Positions 7,960-14,166 of a stretch of DNA of 21,686 nucleotides are shown here, one piece after another. The stretch is from the NCBI GenBank assembly GCA_910585655.1, contig CAJUFW010000002.1, positions 1-21,686 on the forward strand, read 5' to 3'. The stretch comes from an uncultured Lachnospiraceae bacterium. GTDB taxonomy: Bacteria > Bacillota_A > Clostridia > Lachnospirales > Lachnospiraceae. The notes below the pieces were generated by a model. The model did not search any database. It was given only the letters and a program-made list of their open reading frames with translations, and had not been told where the DNA came from. Each line of letters begins with the position of its first letter. The stretch's first letter is position 1. The position numbers and the translations under genes were made by a program.

Positions 7960-8394
7960 TTATACCGGTCGCACGGCGATGTCAAATAAGGAATTTAGCA
8001 ACAGCCAGTTCGCCCGGAACGGTTTCATCAGGCTCCAATAGCCGGCTCCCATCAGACCGTATTCCGGAATCAGACGGAGCTTGGCTTGGATGCTGCGGAC
8101 ATCCTCAAACCAGACGATATGAGCGATGCCGTCTATGGTATATTCATAAAAAGGAGACTGGGCGGTTTCGTCAAATTGGATATCTGCCCGGTGAAGGGCT
8201 GCCCGGCGAACCGCCTCAACATTGCTGATATTAGAAGCGGCAGTCACACCTCGTTCATAAGGCAGAGCCCAATCATAGGCATAGTTTGGGATGCCAAGAT
8301 TGATTTTGCTTCTTGGGATAGCTGTGACAGCGTAGTCTAACACGGCGCGGACACGGTTAATAGGAGCGATAGCCATAGGTGGACCGTATGTATA
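7960..8394 (-). CDS. sleL: C-terminal part of interrupted LysM-GH18 spore cortex hydrolase (sleL/yaaH type)
   Basis: In the host frame, reading left from the octamer at 8387-8394, the sequence encodes Y-T-Y-G-P-P-M-A-I-A-P-I-N-R-V-R and ends at a TAA (7960-7962). This is the last third of the GH18 barrel of SleL/YaaH proteins (I-N-L-G-I-P-N-Y-A-Y-D-W, then the last strands). From the first internal Met (8374-8376) it is 138 residues. It has no start codon with a suitable ribosome site and no promoter of its own that I can see; the frame also stays open a little way into the element. The missing first two thirds lie at 12023-12892, separated by a 3.6-kb recombinase element. Alone this piece should not be functional. 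Confidence 0.9.
   Translation of the reverse strand, partial: YTYGPPMAIAPINRVRAVLDYAVTAIPRSKINLGIPNYAYDWALPYERGVTAASNISNVEAVRRAALHRADIQFDETAQSPFYEYTIDGIAHIVWFEDVRSIQAKLRLIPEYGLMGAGYWSLMKPFRANWLLLNSLFDIAVRPV
8387..8394. other. Left attachment-site core of the integrated element
   Basis: TATGTATA, identical to 12024-12031 in direct orientation. Left of it is hydrolase coding sequence, right of it the element. The 12-bp arm at 8406-8417 lies 11 bases inside. If recombination uses the centre of symmetry, the exchanged dinucleotide is GT at 8390-8391. Confidence 0.85.
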
Positions 8395-8405
8395 ACCTCC
8401 TACAG

Positions 8406-8417
8406 GATATAGGTGAT
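8406..8417. repeat. Left terminal 12-bp inverted arm (recombinase binding arm)
   Basis: GATATAGGTGAT is the exact reverse complement of 12001-12012. Both copies lie 11 bases from their octamer, so they would flank the crossover symmetrically in the excised circle. Confidence 0.85.
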
Positions 8418-8425
8418 TGTAATTC

Positions 8426-10006
8426 CTAAGACGGCAGGCGCGGCGACAGGGAGAGTGTAAAGTTGATGTTATTCCGACTGCCGCGTCGGTTCTTTTCTAT
8501 TTTTGAGTAGTCGATCCGTTCGATAACTTCCTTTAGGAGCTGGTTTCGCTCGGCAGCAGAAGAAAGGCTGTTATAGACATCCAGCAAATGGTGGATACGG
8601 GGGAAAAACCGGTTTCTGGTGTTTTGTGCTGCCTCTAGCTTTCGGATTTTTCTTTGAAGGAATTCCTGACGTTTGGTTAGAGCATCTGTTTTTTCAGAAA
8701 GAAGCTGGCGCCGCTTCTGGAATTCCTCTGAGGTATATACGCCCTGTTCCAGCAACGTGTAGGTGCGATCCGTCTGGTTTTGAAGGGTAGACAGTTCGTC
8801 TTCTATTTCTTTTAGACCGTTTTGAAAAAGTGACAGATCGCTTTTTATATTGTCTGGGAGTTCCCTGGTCTCAAACAGATATTGGTTTCCCCAGTCCGCC
8901 AGGAGTGAGAGCATGTGTTGCTCTACTAAGGCAATCGGAGCGGCGACGGTATCACAGTATCGATTTGGGCATTTCAGGGTTGGATATTTGGTATGACTGT
9001 TTGACCCTAGGCGTGTCATAAGCTGTCCGCACTTCTGACAGTACACCAGCCCTGCAAGTGGATTCTGTAAAATTTTTCCATTCCGTACCGGAGCGATAGC
9101 ATGTTTCTTTAGTAACTTTTGGGCTAAAGAAAAGGTTTCTTCGTCGATCAGGGCTTCGTGCAGACCGTCTACAAGGATAAAATCCTCTGTGTTCGGTCTG
9201 GTTTTTATGATTTGCCCGTTTTTGAGGGTCTTTTCTTCTTTTCGTCTGCCCCAGCAGATCTTTCCGATATAAGTAGGGTTTTTCAGGATATCCCGAATGG
9301 AGGCGCGGGACCAGACCGATTTTTTTGCTGGTTTGATGCCGATAGTGTCCAGATAAGAAGCAATGCTGTCAGTACCAAGCCGTTCCAGAATACCGTTTTC
9401 GTTTTCCAGACCCTTTGTGTATAGGGTAAAAATCAGCCGCACCACTTCCGCCTGTTCCGGATGGGGACGCAGGGAGTAACCACGCTCCTGTTCCAGCCTG
9501 TACCGTTCGTAGCCATAGGGAGGAATAGGGGAGATATATTTTCCCTGTTTGACAGACAAAATCCGCCCGCGCTGGATACGTCGGTTGATCATCTTATATT
9601 CCCGTCTGGCAGTAAAAAGCCCGTATTCAAAATATTCTTCGTCAAACTCATTATCCGGATCATAGGTTTTATTTGGCGTGATGATTTTCGTCCCGGTGAT
9701 GGAGAAGGTTCTGGCAATGATACCCTGATCGATGGTGTCGCCGCGTGCCAGGCGTTCTACATCCATACAAAAAACACCACTCCAGGTGCCGTCTTCAATA
9801 TCAGACAGAAGCTGCTGTACCATAGGGCGACCAGAGATAGATTCCCCAGATACTACCTCCTCGTAGAAGCGTTCAATCGGTTTTTGGAGCTGCAGGGAAA
9901 GAGCGGTAAGAAGTTCACGGTGGCGATCCAACGTACTGCCGGAAGAGTGACGCTCCTGTTCAAGATCGACACGGCTTTTTCTGAGGTAGGCACAGTAGTG
10001 TTCCAT
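8426..10006 (-). CDS. Large serine recombinase (site-specific integrase/excisionase)
   Basis: 526 residues. The N-terminal resolvase domain has the nucleophile Ser11 in Y-L-R-K-S-R and the D-V-E-R-L-A-R-G motif (82-89, Arg85 and Arg88). A 'recombinase' domain covers about 160-300. The zinc ribbon has C323-x2-C326 and C346-x4-C351, followed by a predicted coiled coil (about 388-465), which in this family controls synapsis direction. Nothing looks truncated. GGGAGG lies 9 bases before the ATG. The gene ends beside the left attachment site and is the obvious catalyst for integration and excision of the surrounding element. Excision by such enzymes normally needs a small directionality factor; the only unassigned small gene in the element is at 11555. 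Confidence 0.95.
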   Translation of the reverse strand: MEHYCAYLRKSRVDLEQERHSSGSTLDRHRELLTALSLQLQKPIERFYEEVVSGESISGRPMVQQLLSDIEDGTWSGVFCMDVERLARGDTIDQGIIARTFSITGTKIITPNKTYDPDNEFDEEYFEYGLFTARREYKMINRRIQRGRILSVKQGKYISPIPPYGYERYRLEQERGYSLRPHPEQAEVVRLIFTLYTKGLENENGILERLGTDSIASYLDTIGIKPAKKSVWSRASIRDILKNPTYIGKICWGRRKEEKTLKNGQIIKTRPNTEDFILVDGLHEALIDEETFSLAQKLLKKHAIAPVRNGKILQNPLAGLVYCQKCGQLMTRLGSNSHTKYPTLKCPNRYCDTVAAPIALVEQHMLSLLADWGNQYLFETRELPDNIKSDLSLFQNGLKEIEDELSTLQNQTDRTYTLLEQGVYTSEEFQKRRQLLSEKTDALTKRQEFLQRKIRKLEAAQNTRNRFFPRIHHLLDVYNSLSSAAERNQLLKEVIERIDYSKIEKNRRGSRNNINFTLSLSPRLPS

Positions 10007-10054
10007 GAAGAATTGCCTCCCGTTAAATTGTTGAAAAATATGATTTTTATAGCC

Positions 10055-10083
10055 TTTATCCTCCAGACAATTGCTAAAAGCAA
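10055..10083 (-). promoter_or_regulatory. Possible promoter of the recombinase
   Basis: On the minus strand, TTGCTT (plus 10078-10083) and GATAAA (plus 10055-10060) are 17 bases apart, upstream of the recombinase ribosome site. The hexamers are imperfect, so strength is uncertain. Confidence 0.4.
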
Positions 10084-10142
10084 CGAAAAAGAAAATTTCT
10101 CCGTTTAACAGTTTTTCCTAAGAAGTATCCTAGCAGACAAGA

Positions 10143-10163
10143 TTGTTATCAAGCTTATAACAA
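10143..10163 (-). terminator. Inverted repeat at the Uma2 stop, possible weak terminator
   Basis: TTGTTAT (10143-10149) and ATAACAA (10157-10163) form a 7-bp stem that includes the stop codon of the minus-strand Uma2 gene. No clear U-run follows, so it may be an mRNA 3' hairpin only. Confidence 0.35.
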
Positions 10164-10697
10164 ATCAGAAACGCGGATGCTAAGATTTTCATAGATACTG
10201 ACTGGAATTATGTCGTTAAAACTGTATTGTCTGGTTTTTTCATTATATTCAAAATCAAATACGTTGACATTTCGGTTCAGGGGATTGACAATCCAATACT
10301 CTCGAACTCCTGCAGAACGATATTTAAAGAGTTTGATTCCATAGTCCATACGTTCGGTACTAGGGGAAACAATCTCAATTACCCAGTCCGGTGCGCCATT
10401 ACAACCATATTCATCCAGCTTGTTTTTATCACAAATAACAGAAATATCAGGTTCTACGTAGTTCATACTGTCTACATTTAAAAAGACTGCAAACGGCGCC
10501 GGATATATTTTACAGCTTCCGGCGTGGGTATCAATATAGCTGCCGATGATTTTGGTAAACTGGCTGACAAGCTCCTGGTGTATCCGCTTTGGGGGAGCCA
10601 TCATATACAGTTGACCGTCAATCAGCTCTGCCCTCTTTCCTTCTGGAAGGGCGTAGATATCTTCGATTGTGTATGTTTTTTCCTGCATAAGTGCCAT
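10155..10697 (-). CDS. Uma2 family (DUF820) protein carried by the element
   Basis: 180 residues from the ATG at 10697, chosen because AAAGGAG lies 8 bases upstream; an upstream in-frame GTG would add 16 residues without such a site. Uma2 pattern: Y-V-E-P-D-I-S-V-I-C-D (D84), W-V-I-E-I-V-S-P-S-T (E108), K122, and V-R-E-Y-W-I-V-N-P. These fit the PD-(D/E)XK-like active site of the family. The biological role is unknown; DNA or RNA cleavage is only inferred from the fold. It lies between the recombinase and the XRE regulator, all on one strand. It differs clearly from the Uma2 protein at 1743-2300, for example in its N-terminal T-I-E-D-I-Y-A-L-P-E-G. Confidence 0.88.
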   Translation of the reverse strand: MALMQEKTYTIEDIYALPEGKRAELIDGQLYMMAPPKRIHQELVSQFTKIIGSYIDTHAGSCKIYPAPFAVFLNVDSMNYVEPDISVICDKNKLDEYGCNGAPDWVIEIVSPSTERMDYGIKLFKYRSAGVREYWIVNPLNRNVNVFDFEYNEKTRQYSFNDIIPVSIYENLSIRVSDLL

Positions 10698-10781
10698 ATA
10701 GGGTTCTCCTTTCCTGACAGTAGGAGGGCTTAGTTTTAGTTTCACTACTCTAATTATAATTATATACCATCTTTCAATTTA

Positions 10782-10802
10782 TACTATATCATATGTATAG
10801 TA
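10782..10802. promoter_or_regulatory. Dyad upstream of the Uma2 gene, possible operator
   Basis: TACTATA (10782-10788) and TATAGTA (10796-10802) are perfect 7-bp inverted arms around a 7-base centre, within the AT-rich gap between the XRE gene and the Uma2 start. Without a T-run it looks more like a protein-binding site than a terminator. An unflanked copy of the att octamer (10792-10799) happens to lie across it. Confidence 0.35.
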
Positions 10803-10837
10803 AAAGTTCGAGAATAAAATACAAAAACCTGGAGTTT

Positions 10838-11287
10838 TTATTTTTTACCCATATTCGCTCCTGCGTCAGCTCCGGAAGGAAGGTCAGTCCCAGCAGGAAG
10901 GAAAGGCTCCAAAATGATGCTTCCTTTGCTATCAAGATATACTTTAGAAAATAAGGCAGGGAGGAGATGGGCAAGTTGACCTTCGGAGAAGTGACATAAA
11001 TCATATTTTTCGGAAAGGGAAGGATATAGTTCAGATAAGGCATTCGTAATCTCTTTTCTGACAGAAAGAATTTCTTCCCAGTTAGAAAAAAAGCCATTGC
11101 CTATTAAGCAGTCCATGGGAACATCAAAGTATGTTGCAATAGAGATAGCAGTCGATAGAGGCGGTTCGATAGTGCCTTCTTCATATTGTTGGTAGGTAGA
11201 TAAGCCAATATGAAGGGCGTTGGCAAGGTGTTGTTGGGTAGTTTGAAAGCGTATACGCATAAGCTTTAGGCGTTCGTTAAATTCCAT
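10838..11287 (-). CDS. XRE-family helix-turn-helix transcriptional regulator
   Basis: 149 residues. Residues about 5-60 are a Cro/CI-type HTH (L-K-L-M-R-I-R-F-Q-T-T-Q-Q-H-L-A, then L-S-T-Y-Q-Q-Y-E-E-G-T-I-E-P-P, and F-D-V-P-M-D-C-L-I-G). The C-terminal 90 residues match no domain I recognise. The ATG is preceded by GGAGG at 8 bases. Position next to a recombinase and facing a divergent small gene is typical of the control region of a mobile element, where such a repressor sets quiescence or excision. It may bind the dyads at 11353-11365 or 10782-10802, but this is inference. Confidence 0.9.
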   Translation of the reverse strand: MEFNERLKLMRIRFQTTQQHLANALHIGLSTYQQYEEGTIEPPLSTAISIATYFDVPMDCLIGNGFFSNWEEILSVRKEITNALSELYPSLSEKYDLCHFSEGQLAHLLPALFSKVYLDSKGSIILEPFLPAGTDLPSGADAGANMGKK

Positions 11288-11351
11288 AATATACCTCCAA
11301 ATGGGTGTTTATGACAAAATATCTTAAACAAAAACAGCAGTAGCTTTTTGT

Positions 11352-11381
11352 ATTCTACCATAGAACTTAGAAGAAAAGCAA
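11352..11381 (-). promoter_or_regulatory. Promoter of the XRE regulator with overlapping dyad
   Basis: On the minus strand, TTGCTT (plus 11376-11381), an 18-base spacer, and TAGAAT (plus 11352-11357) preceded by TGG, an extended -10. The -10 lies inside the perfect dyad TTCTA-CCA-TAGAA (11353-11365), a likely autoregulatory operator. Confidence 0.55.
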
Positions 11382-11554
11382 ATGGATAATCGAAAAGTTT
11401 TTGTAGGGTTTCTGATTTCACAGACATCTGATTTAGGAAAGGATAGACTGGAAAAGTGGCAGATTTCATTGATAATGACAGAAAAGAGAGCGGAACTTGT
11501 CAAGTTGGACAAACAGAAAGGCATAAGATGAAGAAACAGTAGGAGGTGGAAATT

Positions 11555-11827
11555 GTGAGAGGTCCAGCGACAAAACAGGAACAGTTCTTTATGAAAAAGT
11601 TTGGCTATCGCCTTAGATATGATGAGGAGGGACATAAAGAGTTTGTAAAAGATTTGCCTACCGGCGCCCAGAATATAATCAAAACAAAGGCGATTGTGGA
11701 AACACAAGAAGAGGTAGATCAGATTGTGCATAATATCTCTATGATAGCCAGTAGGGCAGCACAGAGAAAGACTCTGGTGGGAACAGTAGACAGCGACGAT
11801 TCGCCGGAGAACTTTCCTATCATATAA
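11555..11827 (+). CDS. Small protein of unknown function, only plus-strand gene of the element
   Basis: 90 residues, GTG start at 11555 with AGGAGG at 11541-11546, 8 bases upstream. An earlier in-frame GTG at 11546 lies inside that ribosome site and is rejected. The product is soluble and charged, with F-F-M-K-K-F-G-Y-R-L-R-Y-D-E-E-G near the start and a helical middle (E-T-Q-E-E-V-D-Q-I-V-H-N-I). I do not recognise the family. It faces away from the XRE gene across 267 bases. CATAAGAT at 11522-11529 resembles sporulation sigma -10 elements, and TTGTC...GACAA (11497-11512) is a dyad, but no convincing -35 goes with them. Its size and position make it a candidate recombination directionality factor; that is a guess. 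Confidence 0.7.
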   Translation: MRGPATKQEQFFMKKFGYRLRYDEEGHKEFVKDLPTGAQNIIKTKAIVETQEEVDQIVHNISMIASRAAQRKTLVGTVDSDDSPENFPII

Positions 11828-11864
11828 AAAGGGTCCCCGTTGGAGAGGACATTCCAACGGGGAC
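11826..11864 (-). terminator. Strong terminator for leftward transcription entering the element
   Basis: Perfect 12-bp stem 11833-11844 with 11853-11864 and an 8-base loop. Only the minus-strand reading has a T-run (plus A's at 11826-11830). It would stop transcripts coming from the split hydrolase gene, and may serve as a weak plus-strand hairpin end for the small gene. Confidence 0.8.
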
Positions 11865-12000
11865 AGGTAGTGATTAAGCAAATTACTGTTATAGTCTATC
11901 AGAAAAAAGGGAGATTTCCCATAAACTATGAAGCTGGCATAGCATTAGCTGATATTTTTAGTGTATTATCAGATGATGAATGAAATGAATTCATTCAAAA
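11865..12000. other. Gene-poor right end of the element
   Basis: About 135 bases without a confident gene. A frame from GTG 11870 to TGA 11983 (37 codons, V-I-K-Q-I-T-V-I-V-Y-Q) reads like protein but has no proper ribosome site. The perfect 12-bp palindrome AATGAATTCATT (11984-11995) abuts the right arm and could be an accessory protein site. Confidence 0.4.
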
Positions 12001-12012
12001 ATCACCTATATC
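12001..12012. repeat. Right terminal 12-bp inverted arm (recombinase binding arm)
   Basis: ATCACCTATATC, the exact reverse complement of 8406-8417, placed 11 bases inside the right octamer. Confidence 0.85.
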
Positions 12013-12022
12013 TTACATGGAC

Positions 12023-12892
12023 TTATGTATACCCCCACTCATACGTCATTAGCAAAACCTGATTCGCTGCTGCCCCCAATGCCTCATAATCCACCCCTTC
12101 ATAAAGCAGCCCTGGCCAGTCGGCGCGTTCTTTTGGCGCGAGAGCGACAGAAGTCCGAAATCCCAGGTTGTTCATATGTTCGGTTATACGAGAGACAAAG
12201 GCGGCGTAACCTTCCCGATCCTCGGCTTGGATGTATTCAAAGTCAATATCAATACCCTGATATCCTTTTTGAAGCATGGTGGCGGTGACTTCTTCGATAA
12301 CCCGATCCTGAACGGCTTGATCCGTCACCAGAGTATGGACGAGATGATTGTTAAAGGCTCCGGAGGCATCTAGGGGAGTTAGGGTTAAAATAGGAGAGAC
12401 ACCAGCCTCGTTTGTGGATTGCAGCAGTCGTTCATCCTCGATGGAAACCAATTCTCCTTCCATTGTAAAGCCATAGGAAAAGGCAAATAATTCCGAAAGA
12501 TAGAGCAGGCTTTCCCGTAAAATATCAGGACGGATAAACGGATAGGCATAACCGCCAAAGACTGCCTCTTGCAGCCGTTCGCCTTCATAGCGAATGACGA
12601 GAACGGAATTTGTGGGAATGTTTTCCGGCTGATATCCGGTAGAAACCAGATAGGGATTGTTTCGCAGCAATGCTTTGACGGTTGTGCCATAGTCTGCGGC
12701 GATAGAGTAGAGGGATTCTCCGGGTCTTACCTGATGGGTTACGGCAGGGATTAGGATGAGAAGCGCCTGCCCAGGCACCAGGGAATCCTGATCGGTCAGT
12801 TGGTTATCATAAAGGAGCCTGCTGACCGATATTCCATAAGAAGAGGCAATCGATCTTGGCGTATCGCCGGAAGAAACAACATGAATTGGCAT
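12023..12892 (-). CDS. sleL: N-terminal part of interrupted LysM-LysM-GH18 spore cortex hydrolase (sleL/yaaH type)
   Basis: 289 residues from the ATG at 12892, chosen for AGAAAGGA about 8 bases upstream; an ATG 22 codons earlier lacks one. Two LysM domains (about 2-48 and 52-100) bind peptidoglycan, followed by the GH18 barrel with catalytic G-I-D-I-D-F-E-Y (213-220, acid Glu219). It breaks off at T-Y-E-W-G-Y-T followed by TAA, whose last base belongs to the inserted element. SleL/YaaH proteins are N-acetylglucosaminidases that digest cortex fragments at germination and are packed into spores. The family continues Y-G-P-P-M-A, found at 8374-8388. The barrel is incomplete here, so the truncated product is probably inactive. 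Confidence 0.93.
   Translation of the reverse strand: MPIHVVSSGDTPRSIASSYGISVSRLLYDNQLTDQDSLVPGQALLILIPAVTHQVRPGESLYSIAADYGTTVKALLRNNPYLVSTGYQPENIPTNSVLVIRYEGERLQEAVFGGYAYPFIRPDILRESLLYLSELFAFSYGFTMEGELVSIEDERLLQSTNEAGVSPILTLTPLDASGAFNNHLVHTLVTDQAVQDRVIEEVTATMLQKGYQGIDIDFEYIQAEDREGYAAFVSRITEHMNNLGFRTSVALAPKERADWPGLLYEGVDYEALGAAANQVLLMTYEWGYT
12024..12031. other. Right attachment-site core of the integrated element
   Basis: TATGTATA, direct copy of 8387-8394. Right of it is hydrolase coding sequence, left of it the element. The predicted exchanged dinucleotide is GT at 12027-12028. Confidence 0.85.
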
Positions 12893-12958
12893 AATAAAAT
12901 TCCTTTCTGTTTGATGATAGTTGGATAAAAATGGTGATAAAAAGAATGGCTGTATCAT

Positions 12959-12967
12959 TAGAATATG
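12959..12967 (-). promoter_or_regulatory. Possible sporulation-sigma -10 element of the hydrolase gene
   Basis: On the minus strand CATATTCTA, about 67 bases before the start codon, fits the mother-cell pattern CATAnnnTA (sigma K) and partly sigma E. No clean -35 is visible and no good sigma-A promoter was found, so this is suggestive only. Confidence 0.35.
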
Positions 12968-13055
12968 AAAGAGCGTGATACTATAATATATGCAGGCAGG
13001 TGACAGATATGTGAGGAAGCAGGACGGGTGGGTGGTGGTTACGATAAGAAAGCGC

Positions 13056-13084
13056 TTGACAAATGGCAGGGCAGGGTATAAAAT
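13056..13084 (+). promoter_or_regulatory. Sigma-A promoter of the riboswitch-ribU transcript
   Basis: TTGACA at 13056-13061 and TAAAAT at 13079-13084, 17-base spacer. Transcription would begin near 13091, about 70 bases before the aptamer, and give a leader of about 400 nt before ribU. Between 12968 and 13055 I see no gene. Confidence 0.85.
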
Positions 13085-13160
13085 ACCACCGTATCAGAAG
13101 AATCAGTACAAAAGCCGGAGAGGCTTGTTCGGATTCCTGTATAAAAATAAAAAGAGAAAA

Positions 13161-13274
13161 TTCTTCAGGGCAGGGGGAAGTTCCCGACCGGCGGTAAAGT
13201 CCGCGAGCGTAAGCTGATCCGGTGAGGCAAGACCAATTCCGGAACCGACAGTATAGTCTGGATGAAAGAAGAAA
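13161..13274 (+). promoter_or_regulatory. FMN riboswitch (RFN element)
   Basis: The aptamer shows the RFN signatures in order: AGGGCAGGG, TTCCCGACCGGCGGTAAAG, CCGCGAGC, GATCCGGTG, TTCCGGAACCGACAGTATAG and TCTGGATG, closed by TTCTTC (13161-13166) pairing with GAAGAA. FMN binding should favour the downstream terminator and lower ribU expression. Confidence 0.96.
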
Positions 13275-13406
13275 CGTTCTGAAAAAGAACCAGGTTTTGC
13301 AGAGAGCTACATAGGGCTGTTTTGTTACGGTCGTTTTTTGGGAAAAGGCATAAAGCTTTATCCCTTTGCAGTAGAGAAAAGCAAAGCCATTTAGAACGGA
13401 GATATC

Positions 13407-13436
13407 GCCCTGATGAGAAATCATCGGGGCTTTTTT
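13407..13436 (+). terminator. Riboswitch expression-platform terminator
   Basis: GCCCTGATGA (13407-13416) pairs with TCATCGGGGC (13421-13430, one G-U), followed by six T at 13431-13436, 57 bases before ribU. The stretch from 13275 to 13406 holds further hairpins (13276-13290, 13343-13366) and probably the antiterminator. Confidence 0.88.
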
Positions 13437-13493
13437 CTTAGACAAAGGTTCAGGCGTTCGGAGGGATTTTCTAAAAAGAAAGGGAGAAAAACG

Positions 13494-14147
13494 ATGAATG
13501 AACGGACAAAAAAAATGGTGATGTCAGCCATGCTGGTAGCGATTGCTTTTTTGATGACAGTGGTAATCCATATTACGGTTTTTGGGTTTTTGACCTATGA
13601 ACCCAAGGATGTAGTGATTACGATTGGAGGATTTTTATTTGGTCCGCTGGTATCCAGTGTGATTTCAGTGCTTGTAGCAGTGATTGAGTTTTTAACCATC
13701 AGCAGTACAGGACCGTGGGGGCTTTTGATGAATATTTTGGCAAGTGTCAGTTTCTGTGTGCCGGCTTCCTTTATTTATAAGAAGAAACATACTATGCAGG
13801 GAGCTATCATCGGATTAGGCGCCGGTATCGTGATCATGACAATAATGATGCTGTTGTGGAATTATTTTGTTACGCCGATTTATATGGGAGTGCCAAGAGA
13901 ACAGGTAGCAGGAATGTTGGCTACGGTGTTTTTACCGTTTAACTTAATCAAGGCTACGTTAAATGCGGGCTGGACGCTGCTGTTGTATAAGCCGGTGGTA
14001 ACAGGACTGCGGAAAACGGGACTGCTTTCGGAATCTGGAAAGCAGAGTGGAGAAAAAGCAAAATTTAATATCGGGATGATGCTGGCAGCAGGACTTTTGG
14101 TAGTAACGAGTATCGTATTGCTTTTGGTATTGGGCGGCGTAATTTAA
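13494..14147 (+). CDS. ribU: RibU, riboflavin-binding S component of an ECF transporter
   Basis: 217 residues from ATG 13494, preceded by AAAGGGAG; an earlier in-frame ATG at 13413 lies in the terminator hairpin and is rejected. About six hydrophobic helices. The family segment T-Y-E-P-K-D-V-V-I-T-I-G-G-F-L-F-G-P (34-51) and L-L-M-N-I-L-A are recognisable. RibU binds riboflavin at the membrane and works with the shared energising module EcfA1-EcfA2-EcfT, encoded elsewhere. The FMN riboswitch directly upstream gives independent support: uptake is shut down when FMN is plentiful. It is apparently monocistronic, as the next gene has its own promoter. Confidence 0.95.
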   Translation: MNERTKKMVMSAMLVAIAFLMTVVIHITVFGFLTYEPKDVVITIGGFLFGPLVSSVISVLVAVIEFLTISSTGPWGLLMNILASVSFCVPASFIYKKKHTMQGAIIGLGAGIVIMTIMMLLWNYFVTPIYMGVPREQVAGMLATVFLPFNLIKATLNAGWTLLLYKPVVTGLRKTGLLSESGKQSGEKAKFNIGMMLAAGLLVVTSIVLLLVLGGVI

Positions 14148-14166
14148 CGATATTGTAGGAAGAGCC

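Larger units (their letters stand above)
8391..12027. mobile_element. 3,637-bp large serine recombinase element inside the sleL-type gene
   Basis: Boundaries are set by the direct octamers and by where hydrolase homology stops and resumes. Genes inside, from left: serine recombinase, Uma2 protein and XRE regulator on minus, one small gene on plus, and a terminator. The recombinase stop codon is only 9 bases from the left arm, the usual position of an integrase beside its att site. I find no relaxase, capsid, portal, replication or resistance gene, so it is either a minimal integrative element, a remnant prophage or a domesticated switch like skin. Removing it joins TAT-ACA-TA from one side to C-GGT-CCA from the other and restores one hydrolase frame of 431 codons. 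Confidence 0.9.

Noticed and set aside
8374..8400. AGGAGG at the element's left end as ribosome site for the C-terminal hydrolase part
   Set aside because: The nearest in-frame ATG is 17 bases away and no other start codon fits, so independent translation is unlikely.
9461..10108. 215-codon plus-strand frame opposite the recombinase
   Set aside because: Antisense shadow of the well-supported recombinase, with no family resemblance or ribosome site.
10792..10799. Third copy of the att octamer TATGTATA inside the element
   Set aside because: It lies in an AT-rich dyad and lacks the 12-bp arms at 11-base spacing; probably chance.
11324..11881. 185-codon minus-strand frame over the XRE control region
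   Set aside because: Covers the promoter region and the opposite strand of the small gene; Phe/Leu/Cys-rich composition typical of a non-coding reading.
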